In this document: positions 44,454 to 53,075 of the stretch, in pieces
How positions within the stretch are numbered: position 1 is the first letter of the stretch
How the letters are laid out: each line of letters starts with the position of its first letter
Translations under genes and position numbers: made by a program
The notes under the pieces: generated by a model
Database searches by the model: none
Seen by the model: the letters and a program-made list of their open reading frames with translations, nothing else
Told to the model about the DNA's origin: nothing
Assembly: GCA_022706685.1 (NCBI GenBank)
Contig: JAKJCA010000010.1
Location: 1-64,000, forward strand
Direction of reading: 5' to 3'
Length of the DNA stretch: 64,000 bases
Source of the DNA: Bacillota bacterium
Lineage (GTDB): Bacteria; Bacillota; Clostridia; Oscillospirales; Acutalibacteraceae

Positions 44454-45407
44454 TCAACCGGCCGCCCGGTACGATACGATTTGAAAATCCTTGATTTCGA
44501 TTGTACAGTCGTAATTGCCGTGAATCTCGAAGCCGATGTTGGCGCCGCCGATGAAGAAGTCCGACGCGGTTAACCGCCGGCCGAAAGTCCCGTCTTCGTT
44601 CGCTTTCGCGAGCATGGCGCGGATATGGGGGACGAGGTCCAGTTCGATACCCGCCCACCGGTCCGACACACGGGGCCTGCCGAAGGGGGTGAGGCTGAAA
44701 AGGCCGCAGCCGTAGGTATCGGCGGTGGAAACGGTGTAAATCATTTGGTCGCTGCCGGCTGTGTCTTTGCTCCAATAGGTATTTTGCAAACCGCGGCTGT
44801 CGAAGAGGTTTATGCCGAACCAGACGAAATCTCGGCCGTTGACGCCGGTCAGGTATAAATACGCCAGAAACTGCGCCGCGTTGACGCCTTCTTTGTTGAC
44901 GGTGTCCTTAAAATCCGTCAGCCGTATTTTAAGGCGCAGCACCAGCTTGTCCGACGCGCAGGAATAAAACGCCTTATCCTCCCCCGACGCGCCCGGCAGC
45001 GGCGACTGTTCCAGCAGCAGATGCGGCCAATTGCCGTCGCCCGCCGGCCGGCCGCCGTAGACATTCGCGCCGTTCAGGCGCATGGAGACGGATTGGGAGG
45101 CGGGGTTATAGCGGACGGTCTTCGTTCTGCCGTCGGTGATGGTATACATATCCGAAGGTACCCGCTCTGCCCACAGGCAGTATCCGGAGTTCCACTGCGC
45201 GATCTTCCAGCTTGGCTGTACCGGCAGCGTGTTGTAGGTAAAGTTGCCAAGCGGCACGCCGCTGCCGTTGAGGGTCTGCATGCTCATGACCGTAAAGCCG
45301 TTGGCAAATCCGGCGTCGGCAAACAGCGGCCTTGTTTCGTACGGCGCCGGCCGAAAGCCGAACACGGCCAGCATCGCCGCGACAAAAGACAGTATCCGGG
45401 CAATCAT
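44454..45407 (-). CDS. secreted protein of unknown function, last gene of the fucose cluster
   Basis: 317 residues if started at the ATG at 45407 (another ATG is at 45419). The N-terminus ARILSFVAAMLAVFGFRPAP is a signal peptide. The mature part looks like an all-beta carbohydrate-active or binding protein: many Trp/Tyr/Asn-rich strands (WKIAQWNSGYCLW, VNGRDFVWFGINLFD, FFIGGANIGFEIHGNYDCTIEIKDFQIV). I do not recognise the family; the last strand pattern resembles concanavalin-like or CBM-type jelly rolls. It starts 13-25 bases after fucI, and no clear ribosome binding site is seen, so translation may be coupled to fucI. It may bind or process fucose-containing glycans outside the cell. Confidence 0.65.
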   Translation of the reverse strand: MIARILSFVAAMLAVFGFRPAPYETRPLFADAGFANGFTVMSMQTLNGSGVPLGNFTYNTLPVQPSWKIAQWNSGYCLWAERVPSDMYTITDGRTKTVRYNPASQSVSMRLNGANVYGGRPAGDGNWPHLLLEQSPLPGASGEDKAFYSCASDKLVLRLKIRLTDFKDTVNKEGVNAAQFLAYLYLTGVNGRDFVWFGINLFDSRGLQNTYWSKDTAGSDQMIYTVSTADTYGCGLFSLTPFGRPRVSDRWAGIELDLVPHIRAMLAKANEDGTFGRRLTASDFFIGGANIGFEIHGNYDCTIEIKDFQIVSYRAAG

Positions 45408-45432
45408 TCCAGGCAGCATCACGATGCGGGCG

Positions 45433-47235
45433 CTACCGGTACATAGGCCCGTAGGCGGCGCAGGCCCTGTAATCGGCGCTCTCCAGGTTGCCGGTGCCGA
45501 AGGCGGCCCATGCATGCGGGCGGTAAACGTCCTCGTCGGGCACGTTGTGCATCGAGACCGGGATGCGCAGTATGCTCGCGAAGGTGATTAAATCCCTGCC
45601 GATATGGCCATAGGTCAGAGAGCCGTGGTTCGCGCCCCAGTTCGCCATGACCGAATAGACGTCCTTGAACGCGCACTTTTCGTTGGTGTTGGGCACAAAC
45701 CAGGTGGTCGGCCAGGTCGGGTCAGTGCGCTTGTCGAGTTTGTCATGGATTTCGTCAGGTAAAATGACCGTGTAGCCCTCCGCCAGCTGCAGCACGGGGC
45801 CGACGCCGTCGACGAGGTTGAATCGGATCATCGTCACGGGCATCTGCGCCCTGGTCTTAAACTGGGAGGAAAATCCGCCGCCGCGGAAATAGCCGGTGTT
45901 CGCCGGGCACCAACGGGTGACGGAGAGCATCGCTTCGATGTCCTCGTCGCTGACTTCCCACCATTTTTTAATGACGGCGTTGCCGGCGGCGTCTTTCGAC
46001 ACGCCGGTCGCGTCGAGCGCGGCGGCGCCGGAGTTGATGAGATGGATGAAGCCGCCGGCCGCGAGCCCGTCCGGCTTGACGCCGGTGACGCGTTCGACCG
46101 CTTCGGGGCTCCAATAAGTGCGCACGTCCGCGAACACGCTGGCGGTGCCGGTGAGCAGTTTGCCCGCGAGCATGGCCAGGCCGTTGAGGCCGTCGTTTTC
46201 CGTGGCGAAAACGAGGGGTTCTTTTTTGCCGTTCCAATCGAACGAGGAGTTGAGGATGGCCTCGGTAAAATCGCAGTTGGGCATGAAGTCCGTCCACATC
46301 CGCTGGCCCTGGAAACCGCCGAGAATGGCGTTGCGGCCGAGCGCTTCTTCGTGCCAGCCGTCTTTCGGGCCGGTGTAAGCCGCCTCTTCTCCCCGCGGTT
46401 TGACCGTTTTGAGTTTTTCGTTGCCGATGAGGATGTCGCGGCAGATGAGCGTCATTTTGACGACGTACTCCCATTCCCAGTCCTTGCGTTCGCGTGAGGA
46501 AGGCGACGCGTTGTTGTCGGGCCCTTCCTTGCAGTTCTTTTTGACCCAGGCGAGCGCGCGTTCATACTCCTCGTGGTCGTAAATGCCCAGGTTAACCCGG
46601 CGGATGACTTCGGACATGTCCACCCATTCCGCGCGCAGGCCGAAGTATTTCTGCATGAACGCCGCATCGCAGTAGGAGCCGGCGATCCCCATGGAAACGG
46701 AGCCGATGCCTACATAGGCCTTGCCCCTGATTTGCCCGACGGCGGCGGCGCAGCGCGCGAAGCGGAGGATTTTTTCCTCCACGTCGGCGGGGATGGAATT
46801 GTCGTCGAGGTCCTGCACGTCCCTGCCGTAGATGGAAAACGCGGGCAGCCCTTTCTGCGCGTGCGCCGCCATGACGGCGGCCAGATAAACCGCGCCGGGG
46901 CGCTCCGTGCCGTTAAAGCCCCAGACGGCTTTGATGGTCATGGGGTCCATATCCATCGTTTCGCTGCCGTAGCACCAGCAGGGCGTCACGGAAAGCGTGG
47001 CGCAGACATTCTGCGCGGCAAAATACTCGGCGCACCTCGCCGCCTCGGCGCCGCCGCCGATGGTGCACGGCGAAATGACGCATTCAAAAGGGGAACCGTC
47101 CGAATAAAACACGTTCGCCTCGATGAGTTCTTTCGCCGCCTTCGCCATGGCCATGGTTTTCGACTCCAGCGATTCGCGCACGCCGCCCCAGCGGCCGTCG
47201 ATGATGGGCCGGATGCCTATTCTTGCTCTGAACAT
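45433..47235 (-). CDS. fucI: L-fucose isomerase
   Basis: 600 residues, usual length. FucI interconverts L-fucose and L-fuculose in the cytoplasm with Mn2+. Family blocks are clear: the opening [70 protein letters not shown] containing the metal-binding Glu and the conserved Asp, and the C-terminal [19 protein letters not shown] with the conserved His. Some relatives also isomerise D-arabinose. It lies 27 bases after the kinase gene and is followed by a secreted protein gene. Together with FucU and the kinase it forms the first three steps of fucose use. Confidence 0.95.
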   Translation of the reverse strand: MFRARIGIRPIIDGRWGGVRESLESKTMAMAKAAKELIEANVFYSDGSPFECVISPCTIGGGAEAARCAEYFAAQNVCATLSVTPCWCYGSETMDMDPMTIKAVWGFNGTERPGAVYLAAVMAAHAQKGLPAFSIYGRDVQDLDDNSIPADVEEKILRFARCAAAVGQIRGKAYVGIGSVSMGIAGSYCDAAFMQKYFGLRAEWVDMSEVIRRVNLGIYDHEEYERALAWVKKNCKEGPDNNASPSSRERKDWEWEYVVKMTLICRDILIGNEKLKTVKPRGEEAAYTGPKDGWHEEALGRNAILGGFQGQRMWTDFMPNCDFTEAILNSSFDWNGKKEPLVFATENDGLNGLAMLAGKLLTGTASVFADVRTYWSPEAVERVTGVKPDGLAAGGFIHLINSGAAALDATGVSKDAAGNAVIKKWWEVSDEDIEAMLSVTRWCPANTGYFRGGGFSSQFKTRAQMPVTMIRFNLVDGVGPVLQLAEGYTVILPDEIHDKLDKRTDPTWPTTWFVPNTNEKCAFKDVYSVMANWGANHGSLTYGHIGRDLITFASILRIPVSMHNVPDEDVYRPHAWAAFGTGNLESADYRACAAYGPMYR

Positions 47236-47262
47236 AATAACTTCCCTTCCGTAAATATTTGT

Positions 47263-48735
47263 TTATTGAATCACTTTGAGGGCTCTGTCATACGCTTCTT
47301 TCCACCGTGGGGTATCCTGCGGCAGGTACTCTTTGACGCTTTCGCTGCGGGCGACGATTTCCCTGGCCTGCGCGATGCTCTCGATGTCGCCCGTCGCCAG
47401 CAGCTGGACCGCGATATTGCCGAGCACGGTCGCCTCGATCGGCCCGGCCAGCACCTTGCGGCCGCAGGAGTCGGCCGTCATCCGGCACAGCAGCGTGTCT
47501 TTGGTGCCGCCGCCGATGACATGGATACAATCATAGTCCTTCCCGGTGCAGTCCATCAGTTTTTCAAACGTCAGGCGGTATTTCATCGCGAGGCTTTCAT
47601 AGATGCAGCGGACGATTTCGCCCGCGCTCCGCGGCACCGTCTGGCCCGTTTTGGCGCAGAAATCCCGCACCCGTTCGGGGATATTGCCGTGGGGGAGGAA
47701 CACGGGGTCGTCGGGGTTGATAAAGCTTTGGAACGGGGGTGCCTCCAGGGCCAGCCGCTCCAAATCGGCGTAAGTGTAGTCGTTGCCGTGGCGGTTGAAA
47801 TGGCGGCGGCTTTCCTGAATCAGCCACAAGCCGGTGATGTTTTTCAAAAAGCCGACGGAGTAACCGTACCCGCCCTCGTTGGTCACGTTCATCTGAATCG
47901 ATTTCTCGTTGACGATGGGCTCGTCGAGTTCCGTGCCGAACAGCGACCAGGTGCCGCTGCTGATAAAGGCGAAATCCTTTTTCGCGCTGGGGACGGCGGT
48001 CAGCGCCGACTGGGTATCATGCCCGCAGACGGATATCACGGGCACCGGTTCGACTCCGCATTCTGCGCAGAGATCGTCGCCCAGGGGCGCGGCAACCGTG
48101 CCGGAGGGAACGATTTCGTTAAGCAGGCGCGCGGGGATGCCGAGCTTTTCCAGAACGGCCGGCGACCAGCCGCGGGTTTTCAAATCCACCATCTGCGAGG
48201 TGGTCGCGATGGAATACTCCGTCAGCTTTTTGCCGGTGAGCATATAGGTGAAAAGGTCCGGCATAAACAGCAGTTTATCCGCCCGCTCGAGGATATGGGG
48301 GCGGTATTTTTTCAACGCCAGCAGCTGGAACACGGTGTTGAGTTCCATAAACTGAATCCCGGTTATCGCGTAGAGTTCCTCACGCGGAATCAAGCGGAAC
48401 ACCTCGTCGAGAATCCCGTTGGTACGGCGGTCGCGGTAATGGACCGGGTTCTCAAGCAGGCAGCCGAATTCGTCGATCAGGCCGAAATCCACGCCCCAGG
48501 TATCCACGCCGACGCTGTCAAAGCCGCCGGCGCTTTTCGCTTTGACGAGCCCCTGCTTGACCTCGTAAAAAAGCCGCAGGATATCCCAATAGATCGTTCC
48601 CCGCACTTCGACCGGGTCGTTGGTAAAACGGTGAGTCTCCTCGAGCGTGATTTTTTCGCCGTCGAAACTGCCGATGATCGCGCGGCCGCTCGAAGCGCCG
48701 AAATCGAACGCGAGAACGCGCTTTGGGGCTGCCAT
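47263..48735 (-). CDS. FGGY carbohydrate kinase, rhamnulokinase/fuculokinase type
   Basis: 490 residues. The two actin-like FGGY domains show RVLAFDFGASSGRAIIG at the N-terminus, VGVDTWGVDFGLID near 80, VCGHDTQSALTAVP near 240, SSGTWSLFGTELDEP near 265, and CIHVIGGGTKDTLLCRMTADSCGR near 405-430, the ATP-binding region. By sequence it is closest to rhamnulokinase (RhaB), but it sits between fucose mutarotase and fucose isomerase and no rhamnose isomerase is present, so it most likely phosphorylates L-fuculose. ATG start with GGGGG upstream. The 88-base gap before it contains a palindromic repeat. Confidence 0.9.
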   Translation of the reverse strand: MAAPKRVLAFDFGASSGRAIIGSFDGEKITLEETHRFTNDPVEVRGTIYWDILRLFYEVKQGLVKAKSAGGFDSVGVDTWGVDFGLIDEFGCLLENPVHYRDRRTNGILDEVFRLIPREELYAITGIQFMELNTVFQLLALKKYRPHILERADKLLFMPDLFTYMLTGKKLTEYSIATTSQMVDLKTRGWSPAVLEKLGIPARLLNEIVPSGTVAAPLGDDLCAECGVEPVPVISVCGHDTQSALTAVPSAKKDFAFISSGTWSLFGTELDEPIVNEKSIQMNVTNEGGYGYSVGFLKNITGLWLIQESRRHFNRHGNDYTYADLERLALEAPPFQSFINPDDPVFLPHGNIPERVRDFCAKTGQTVPRSAGEIVRCIYESLAMKYRLTFEKLMDCTGKDYDCIHVIGGGTKDTLLCRMTADSCGRKVLAGPIEATVLGNIAVQLLATGDIESIAQAREIVARSESVKEYLPQDTPRWKEAYDRALKVIQ

Positions 48736-48787
48736 ATTTTGACCCCCTCAGTGATTATTGAAGTCGGCATCCTTGCCGCTTCGTTTT

Positions 48788-48811
48788 ATAGGGGCGAACA
48801 GCGTTCGCCCG
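48788..48811. repeat. REP-like palindrome between fucU and the FGGY kinase gene
   Basis: The core GGGCGAAC-AGC-GTTCGCCC is a perfect 8-bp stem with a 3-base loop, flanked by TAG and G. The form resembles the short GGGGCGAAC...GTTCGCCC intergenic palindromes that recur in many Bacillota genomes. Only one copy is seen in this window. It may stabilise or separate the upstream and downstream parts of the fucose transcript. Confidence 0.65.
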
Positions 48812-48823
48812 AATGGACGCCGG

Positions 48824-49246
48824 CTAAACAACAACGCCTTTTTTCACGATGATATTCGCGTATATCGCCGTTTCACCGGTCGCGACGACGGCGTAGGCCT
48901 TTTTCGCCCGCTCGTAGAAATCGAAGCGGCCGACGAGTTCGAATTGCTTTTCACCTTCGCGCTGCCGCACGATTTCGCGGTAACGTTCCCACACGGCGGG
49001 CGGATGGGCGGCGTCGCCGTTATCCATCAGGGCGACGGGCGCGTCCACATAGGTATCCAGCGGAAAAAGCGCGAGCACCGCGTCAAGCAGTTCCGGCACG
49101 CCGTGCCCGTCCGCGCGCACCAGCCGCCGGGCGACCGACGCGGCGGGGAAATTGCCGTCGCCGATGACCAGTTCGTCGCCGTGCCCCATTTCGGCCAGGA
49201 TTTTCAGCAACTCCGGCGAGAGCAGCGGGGAAATGTTCTTAAGCAT
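48824..49246 (-). CDS. fucU: L-fucose mutarotase (RbsD/FucU family)
   Basis: 140 residues, the usual length. FucU interconverts alpha- and beta-L-fucose, feeding the isomerase. Motifs: SPELLKILAEMGHGDELVIGDGNFPA with the catalytic His, LFPLDTYVDAPVALM, and YANIIVKKGVV at the end (Tyr of the active site). The start at 49246 is chosen because it gives the family length and AAGGA lies ten bases upstream; a GTG seven codons earlier (49267) is possible. The ATG lies inside the last codons of the upstream glycosyltransferase gene (eight-base overlap), so fucose catabolism is coupled directly to that gene's translation. Confidence 0.93.
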   Translation of the reverse strand: MLKNISPLLSPELLKILAEMGHGDELVIGDGNFPAASVARRLVRADGHGVPELLDAVLALFPLDTYVDAPVALMDNGDAAHPPAVWERYREIVRQREGEKQFELVGRFDFYERAKKAYAVVATGETAIYANIIVKKGVVV

Positions 49247-50072
49247 TGGCGTCACGTCCTTTTTCACTTTTGCTGTCCGCTTTTTTATGGTAGCCGGCCA
49301 TCCAGGAAGGCGGAATAACCGCGCAGGCGACGGGCTTGAGTATATAGGGGTAATACTTCAGGGGGAACTTTAGCGCCTTGAAACCGCGTTTGAGCACCCT
49401 GGAGGTGTTCAAGGCGTGGCGGATGTTCCGGCGGGAAAAATTTTTGGAATCTTCGCGCACGAGATACAGCGCCTCCTGAATGTTGTAGCCCCTGTAGCCC
49501 GCCTCGAAGAACCGGAACCAAAGGTCGACGTCCTCGCAGCGGGTAATCTCCGGCGAAACGCGGTAGCCGCCGAGCGCTTTGAACATGCGGCTGCGCGCCA
49601 TAACGGTCGCGTGCGCGAAAGGGGTGTTGGTGCGGATGCGGTATTTGTCCGGCTCCTCGGGCATCGCGCGCGTGCCCTTTCGCCCTGTTTCGTCGAAAGG
49701 CGCCATCAGCGTGCCGACAAGCTCGTATTCCGGATGGGCGTTGAGGAAGGCGACCTGTTTCTCGAAGCGGTCGGGCAGGGAGATGTCGTCGCCGTCCATG
49801 CGGGCGACAAATTCGCCGCTGACGTGCTCGAGGCAGCGGTTGAGCGTGGCCGCGAGCATGAGGTTCTTTTCGTTTTGAAGGAAGATCAGTTTGCCGCCGA
49901 GTTCCCCTGCGAAGGCGAGGACTTTTTGCGCGGTGTCGTCTTTGGAACAATCGTCACAGACGACCAGTTCCCAGTCGGGGTAGGTTTGGTTGACGATCGA
50001 ACGCACCGCCTCCTCCACGGTGGAGGAGCAGTTGTAGACCCCCATGATGACGGATACTCTTCCGGGTACCAA
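49239..50072 (-). CDS. family 2 glycosyltransferase
   Basis: 277 residues with a GT-A fold opening VSVIMGVYNCSSTVEEAVRSI. CDDCSKDDT binds the nucleotide sugar, RMDGDDISLPDRF is the DxD region (near 92-104), and EITRCEDVDLWFRF is the ED motif with the likely catalytic Asp. The last 60 residues are basic (RVLKRGFKALKFPLKYYPY) and may touch the membrane. The start is a TTG with GGAGGG five bases before it. It probably adds a sugar to a surface glycan or glycolipid. It overlaps fucU by eight bases and lies 31 bases after another GT2. Confidence 0.9.
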   Translation of the reverse strand: MVPGRVSVIMGVYNCSSTVEEAVRSIVNQTYPDWELVVCDDCSKDDTAQKVLAFAGELGGKLIFLQNEKNLMLAATLNRCLEHVSGEFVARMDGDDISLPDRFEKQVAFLNAHPEYELVGTLMAPFDETGRKGTRAMPEEPDKYRIRTNTPFAHATVMARSRMFKALGGYRVSPEITRCEDVDLWFRFFEAGYRGYNIQEALYLVREDSKNFSRRNIRHALNTSRVLKRGFKALKFPLKYYPYILKPVACAVIPPSWMAGYHKKADSKSEKGRDANA

Positions 50073-50103
50073 GCGTTCCCTCCGTTCGGGCAGTCTGCCG
50101 CCT

Positions 50104-51150
50104 TTAAGAGCCGATGATGCTGTTCATCGCCTCAAGCAGCGGCAGGACTAACGCGGACTGTTTCATCTTGACAAAGAAAAAGAAAACCTTCCATACCGGC
50201 GGCAGCCAGCGCAGCGAAAAAGACGACGCGGCCCGCGCGAAGACCGGCTCGGAAAAGATTTTATCAATCTCCGCCTTCTTCTCGGCCTTTGTCAGGCCGC
50301 TGCGGGCAATATTGAGGCCCAGCCCGATGATGCTCATCGCGATGCGGTTTTGAAGCGCCAGGCGGAACTCGTCGCCGAGGCCGTTCCGCTCGATAAAGGC
50401 GTTCATCTTTTCGTACAGGCGCAGCCAGCGCTCCGGCAGTTCTCTTTTGTAGGTATAAGTCAGCGACGACGCATTCGTTTTGCGGTAATGGGTAAAGTAC
50501 CAGTCGACATAAACGGCTTTATGTACATGAACAAAGTATTCGATATTAAACAGCGCGTCCTCGGTCCCGATCTCCTTGGTGTCGGTGAAGCGCAGGTTGT
50601 TTTCACGGATAATCGAGGCGCGCAGCAGTTTGCCCCAGGCAGTGACGATGGTATTGGCGTCCTCCGGGTGTTTGAGCTGCCTGCCGGTCAGCCCGAACAG
50701 CCGCAGGTGGATTTCGCTGCGGACCGCCGCCTCGTCGAACACGCGGCCGCCGTCGAAAAGCGCCTTGGGTTTGCTCTGGTTTTCAAACTCGCGCACATAT
50801 CCCCAAAGCACCGCGTCGGCATCGTGTTCCTTCGCCGCCTCGAGGGCGGTTTCGACGGTTTCGGGGTCCAGGGTATCGTCGGCGTCGAGGAAAACGATGT
50901 ATTCGCCCGCGCACGCCTCGATGCCGGTGTTGCGCGCGGCGCTCAAACCGCCGTTGGGGCGGTTGACGACCATCACGCGCTCGTCCCTTGATTCGTAGGC
51001 GACAAGGATGGATTCAGAGTCGTCGGTGCTGCCGTCGTTAACGCAGACAACCTCGATGTCCGAGAACGTCTGGCTGATGACGCTGTCGAGGCATTCCTCG
51101 AGCGTGGCGCTGCTGTTGTAAACGGGGATGATTACCGAAACCGCTGGTAT
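50104..51150 (-). CDS. family 2 glycosyltransferase, probable ATA start
   Basis: 348 residues if the ATA at 51150-51148 is the start. The conserved GT2 opening VSVIIPVYNSSATLEECLDSV is encoded from there, followed by CVNDGSTDDSE and FLDADDTLDPE (DxD). An ATG further in (50976) lies after these motifs and would cut off the nucleotide-sugar site. The only good ribosome binding site, AAGGGGG, ends nine bases before this ATA, and there is no in-frame ATG, GTG or TTG between the previous stop and the motif. The C-terminus has a basic and hydrophobic stretch. It starts 14 bases after the ABC transporter gene. Confidence 0.85.
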   Translation of the reverse strand: MPAVSVIIPVYNSSATLEECLDSVISQTFSDIEVVCVNDGSTDDSESILVAYESRDERVMVVNRPNGGLSAARNTGIEACAGEYIVFLDADDTLDPETVETALEAAKEHDADAVLWGYVREFENQSKPKALFDGGRVFDEAAVRSEIHLRLFGLTGRQLKHPEDANTIVTAWGKLLRASIIRENNLRFTDTKEIGTEDALFNIEYFVHVHKAVYVDWYFTHYRKTNASSLTYTYKRELPERWLRLYEKMNAFIERNGLGDEFRLALQNRIAMSIIGLGLNIARSGLTKAEKKAEIDKIFSEPVFARAASSFSLRWLPPVWKVFFFFVKMKQSALVLPLLEAMNSIIGS

Positions 51151-51164
51151 GTCAACCGGCCCCC

Positions 51165-52925
51165 TTATGTGTCGAAATACAACTCGTACATGTCGTAATA
51201 GAGCCCTTTTTTCGCCATCAGTTCGGCATGGCTGCCGTGTTCGGCGATGCCGTCGTCGGTGAGGACGAGAATCTCGTCGGCATGGCGGACGGTGGTCAGG
51301 CGGTGCGCCACGGTGAGGGTCGTCCTGCCGGCCGCGAGTTTCTCGAGCGAGCGCTGTACAATTCTTTCGTTCTCGTTGTCGAGCGAAGAAGTCGCCTCGT
51401 CGAGAATCAGAATCGGCGGATTTTTCAAAAACAGGCGTGCGATGGAGATGCGCTGCTTTTCGCCGCCGGAAAGGCGGACGCCGCGTTCGCCGACGTAGGT
51501 GTCGTAACCGTCGGGCAGAGCCGTGATGAAGTCGTGCGCGCCGGCGTCTTTCGCCGCCTGCTGCACTTCCTGCAGAGAAGCGCCCGGCTTGCCGTAGGAA
51601 ATATTTTCGTAAACCGTGCCCGAGAACATGTAGACATCCTGCTGGACAACGCCGATTTGCGAGCGCAGGGAGGCGAGTGTGATGTCTTTGATGTTGATCG
51701 AGTCGATGAAGATATCGCCCGAGGTAATCTCATAAAAACGCGGGATGAGGTTGCACAGCGTCGTTTTTCCGCTGCCGGATGGGCCGACCAGGGCGACCTT
51801 CCGGCCCTGCGCGATGCGCAGATTCAGCCCTTCGAGCACCTGCGCGCGCGTGCCGGGGTAGGAAAAGCCGACGTTTCTGAACTCGATGTCGCCCTTGAGA
51901 TCGTCGACCGGTTTGGCGCCGGGGCTGTCTTTGACTTCGGAAAGGACGTCCATCACTTCGGTGAAGCGTTCGATGCCGGTCATGCCGTAACTGTATTGTT
52001 CGCTGAAATCGACGATGCGGCTGATGGTCCCCAGCACGGTAGAAGTCAGCAGCAGGCTTGCAGAAAAATCACCGGGCGTCATCATTTTTTTAATCATCAG
52101 CATCGCGCCGGTGCCGACGACGGTCATATACATCACGCCGTCAAAAAGGCGGACGGTCGAATGAAAACTGCCGAGATGGCGGTAACTGGTGCGTTTGATG
52201 CCGAGGAACTTCACCGCGGTTTTGCCGAACTTCTCTTTCTCCAGTTCTTCGTTGGCGAAGGATTTAACCACCCGGATGCCCAGCAGGGAATCTTCCGTCG
52301 CGGCGTTGATTTCGCCGATCTGGTCGCGCTGCTGCTTGAACGCCCGGCGCATTAGCCGCCTGCTGCGCCGCGTCAGCAGCAGCATCGCCGGCAGCACGGC
52401 AAAAACGACCAGGGCCAGGCGGATGTTCATCGACGCAAAAATCGCGAAACCGGCTGTGATTTTGATGACGGCGATAAAAATTTCTTCCGGCATGTGGTGT
52501 GCAAATTCGGTGACGTCAAACAGGTCGGAAGTGATGCGAGACATCAGCTGGCCGATTTTGGTATTGTCGTAATAGGAATATGAAAGGCCCTGCAGATGCG
52601 CGAAAAGGTCGTTGCGCATTTTGGTCTCGATCCTCGCGCCCATCATGTGGCCGCCGGTCGTCATGTAGTAACTGGCCGCGGTGTCGACAAGGCGAAGCAG
52701 GATATAAAAAACGCTGATGTTGAGAATATAGCGTACGCTCAGCGAGGCGAGGTCGTTGAAGGCCTTGTCGGTAATCTGCCTGACGATGAGCGGGAGGACC
52801 AGTTCGCATACCGTGGTCATGGCGGCGCAGAACAAATCGATGGCGAGGGGGCCGCGGTAGCCCTTGACGTACGGCATGAAGCGTCTGAGAAGGCGAATGT
52901 TTTTGTGGAAGGCCCCGTTGCTCAA
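51165..52925 (-). CDS. ABC exporter-type ATP-binding/permease protein
   Basis: 586 residues, a half-transporter that should work as a dimer. Residues 1-320 hold six membrane helices; from about 340 the ATPase domain shows Walker A GPSGSGKTT (around 378), LSGGEKQR (around 483), Walker B ILILDEATSSLD (around 500) and the H-loop TVAHRLTTV. This is the MsbA/multidrug/lipid exporter type, not a sugar importer. The start is a TTG at 52925 with GGAGG seven bases upstream; an in-frame GTG at 52949 is less likely. First gene of the cluster with two glycosyltransferases and the fucose genes, so it may flip a glycolipid made by the two enzymes. Confidence 0.92.
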   Translation of the reverse strand: MSNGAFHKNIRLLRRFMPYVKGYRGPLAIDLFCAAMTTVCELVLPLIVRQITDKAFNDLASLSVRYILNISVFYILLRLVDTAASYYMTTGGHMMGARIETKMRNDLFAHLQGLSYSYYDNTKIGQLMSRITSDLFDVTEFAHHMPEEIFIAVIKITAGFAIFASMNIRLALVVFAVLPAMLLLTRRSRRLMRRAFKQQRDQIGEINAATEDSLLGIRVVKSFANEELEKEKFGKTAVKFLGIKRTSYRHLGSFHSTVRLFDGVMYMTVVGTGAMLMIKKMMTPGDFSASLLLTSTVLGTISRIVDFSEQYSYGMTGIERFTEVMDVLSEVKDSPGAKPVDDLKGDIEFRNVGFSYPGTRAQVLEGLNLRIAQGRKVALVGPSGSGKTTLCNLIPRFYEITSGDIFIDSINIKDITLASLRSQIGVVQQDVYMFSGTVYENISYGKPGASLQEVQQAAKDAGAHDFITALPDGYDTYVGERGVRLSGGEKQRISIARLFLKNPPILILDEATSSLDNENERIVQRSLEKLAAGRTTLTVAHRLTTVRHADEILVLTDDGIAEHGSHAELMAKKGLYYDMYELYFDT

Positions 52926-52958
52926 AAAGATACCTCCGGCAAACGGCACGTTTCAAAT

Positions 52959-52987
52959 ATTATACATGACAGCCCTTGATTTGTATA
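52959..52987 (-). promoter_or_regulatory. promoter of the ABC exporter-GT2-fucose operon
   Basis: Minus-strand TATACA (52987-52982), a 17-base spacer and TATAAT (52964-52959). The leader to the TTG start is about 27 bases. It overlaps the region upstream of the divergent yifB gene. Confidence 0.6.
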
Positions 52988-53025
52988 GACGCGGCGCACG
53001 GTGTGTTTCATTTTACCGGCCGTTG

Positions 53026-53034
53026 TGCTATGAT
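53026..53034 (+). promoter_or_regulatory. extended -10 promoter for the yifB/alr operon
   Basis: TGC-TATGAT (TATGAT 53029-53034) forms an extended -10, with TTTCAT 17 bases upstream as a weak -35. The leader to the ATG at 53076 is about 35 bases. Confidence 0.5.
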
Positions 53035-53075
53035 TTCATTCGACGAAACCGCGGCGCCCGCACAAAGGAGAAGCC

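Noticed and set aside
46573-48852. Plus-strand open frame of 759 codons opposite fucI and the FGGY kinase
   Set aside because: Antisense shadow of two clear enzymes. No ribosome binding site and no recognisable domain.
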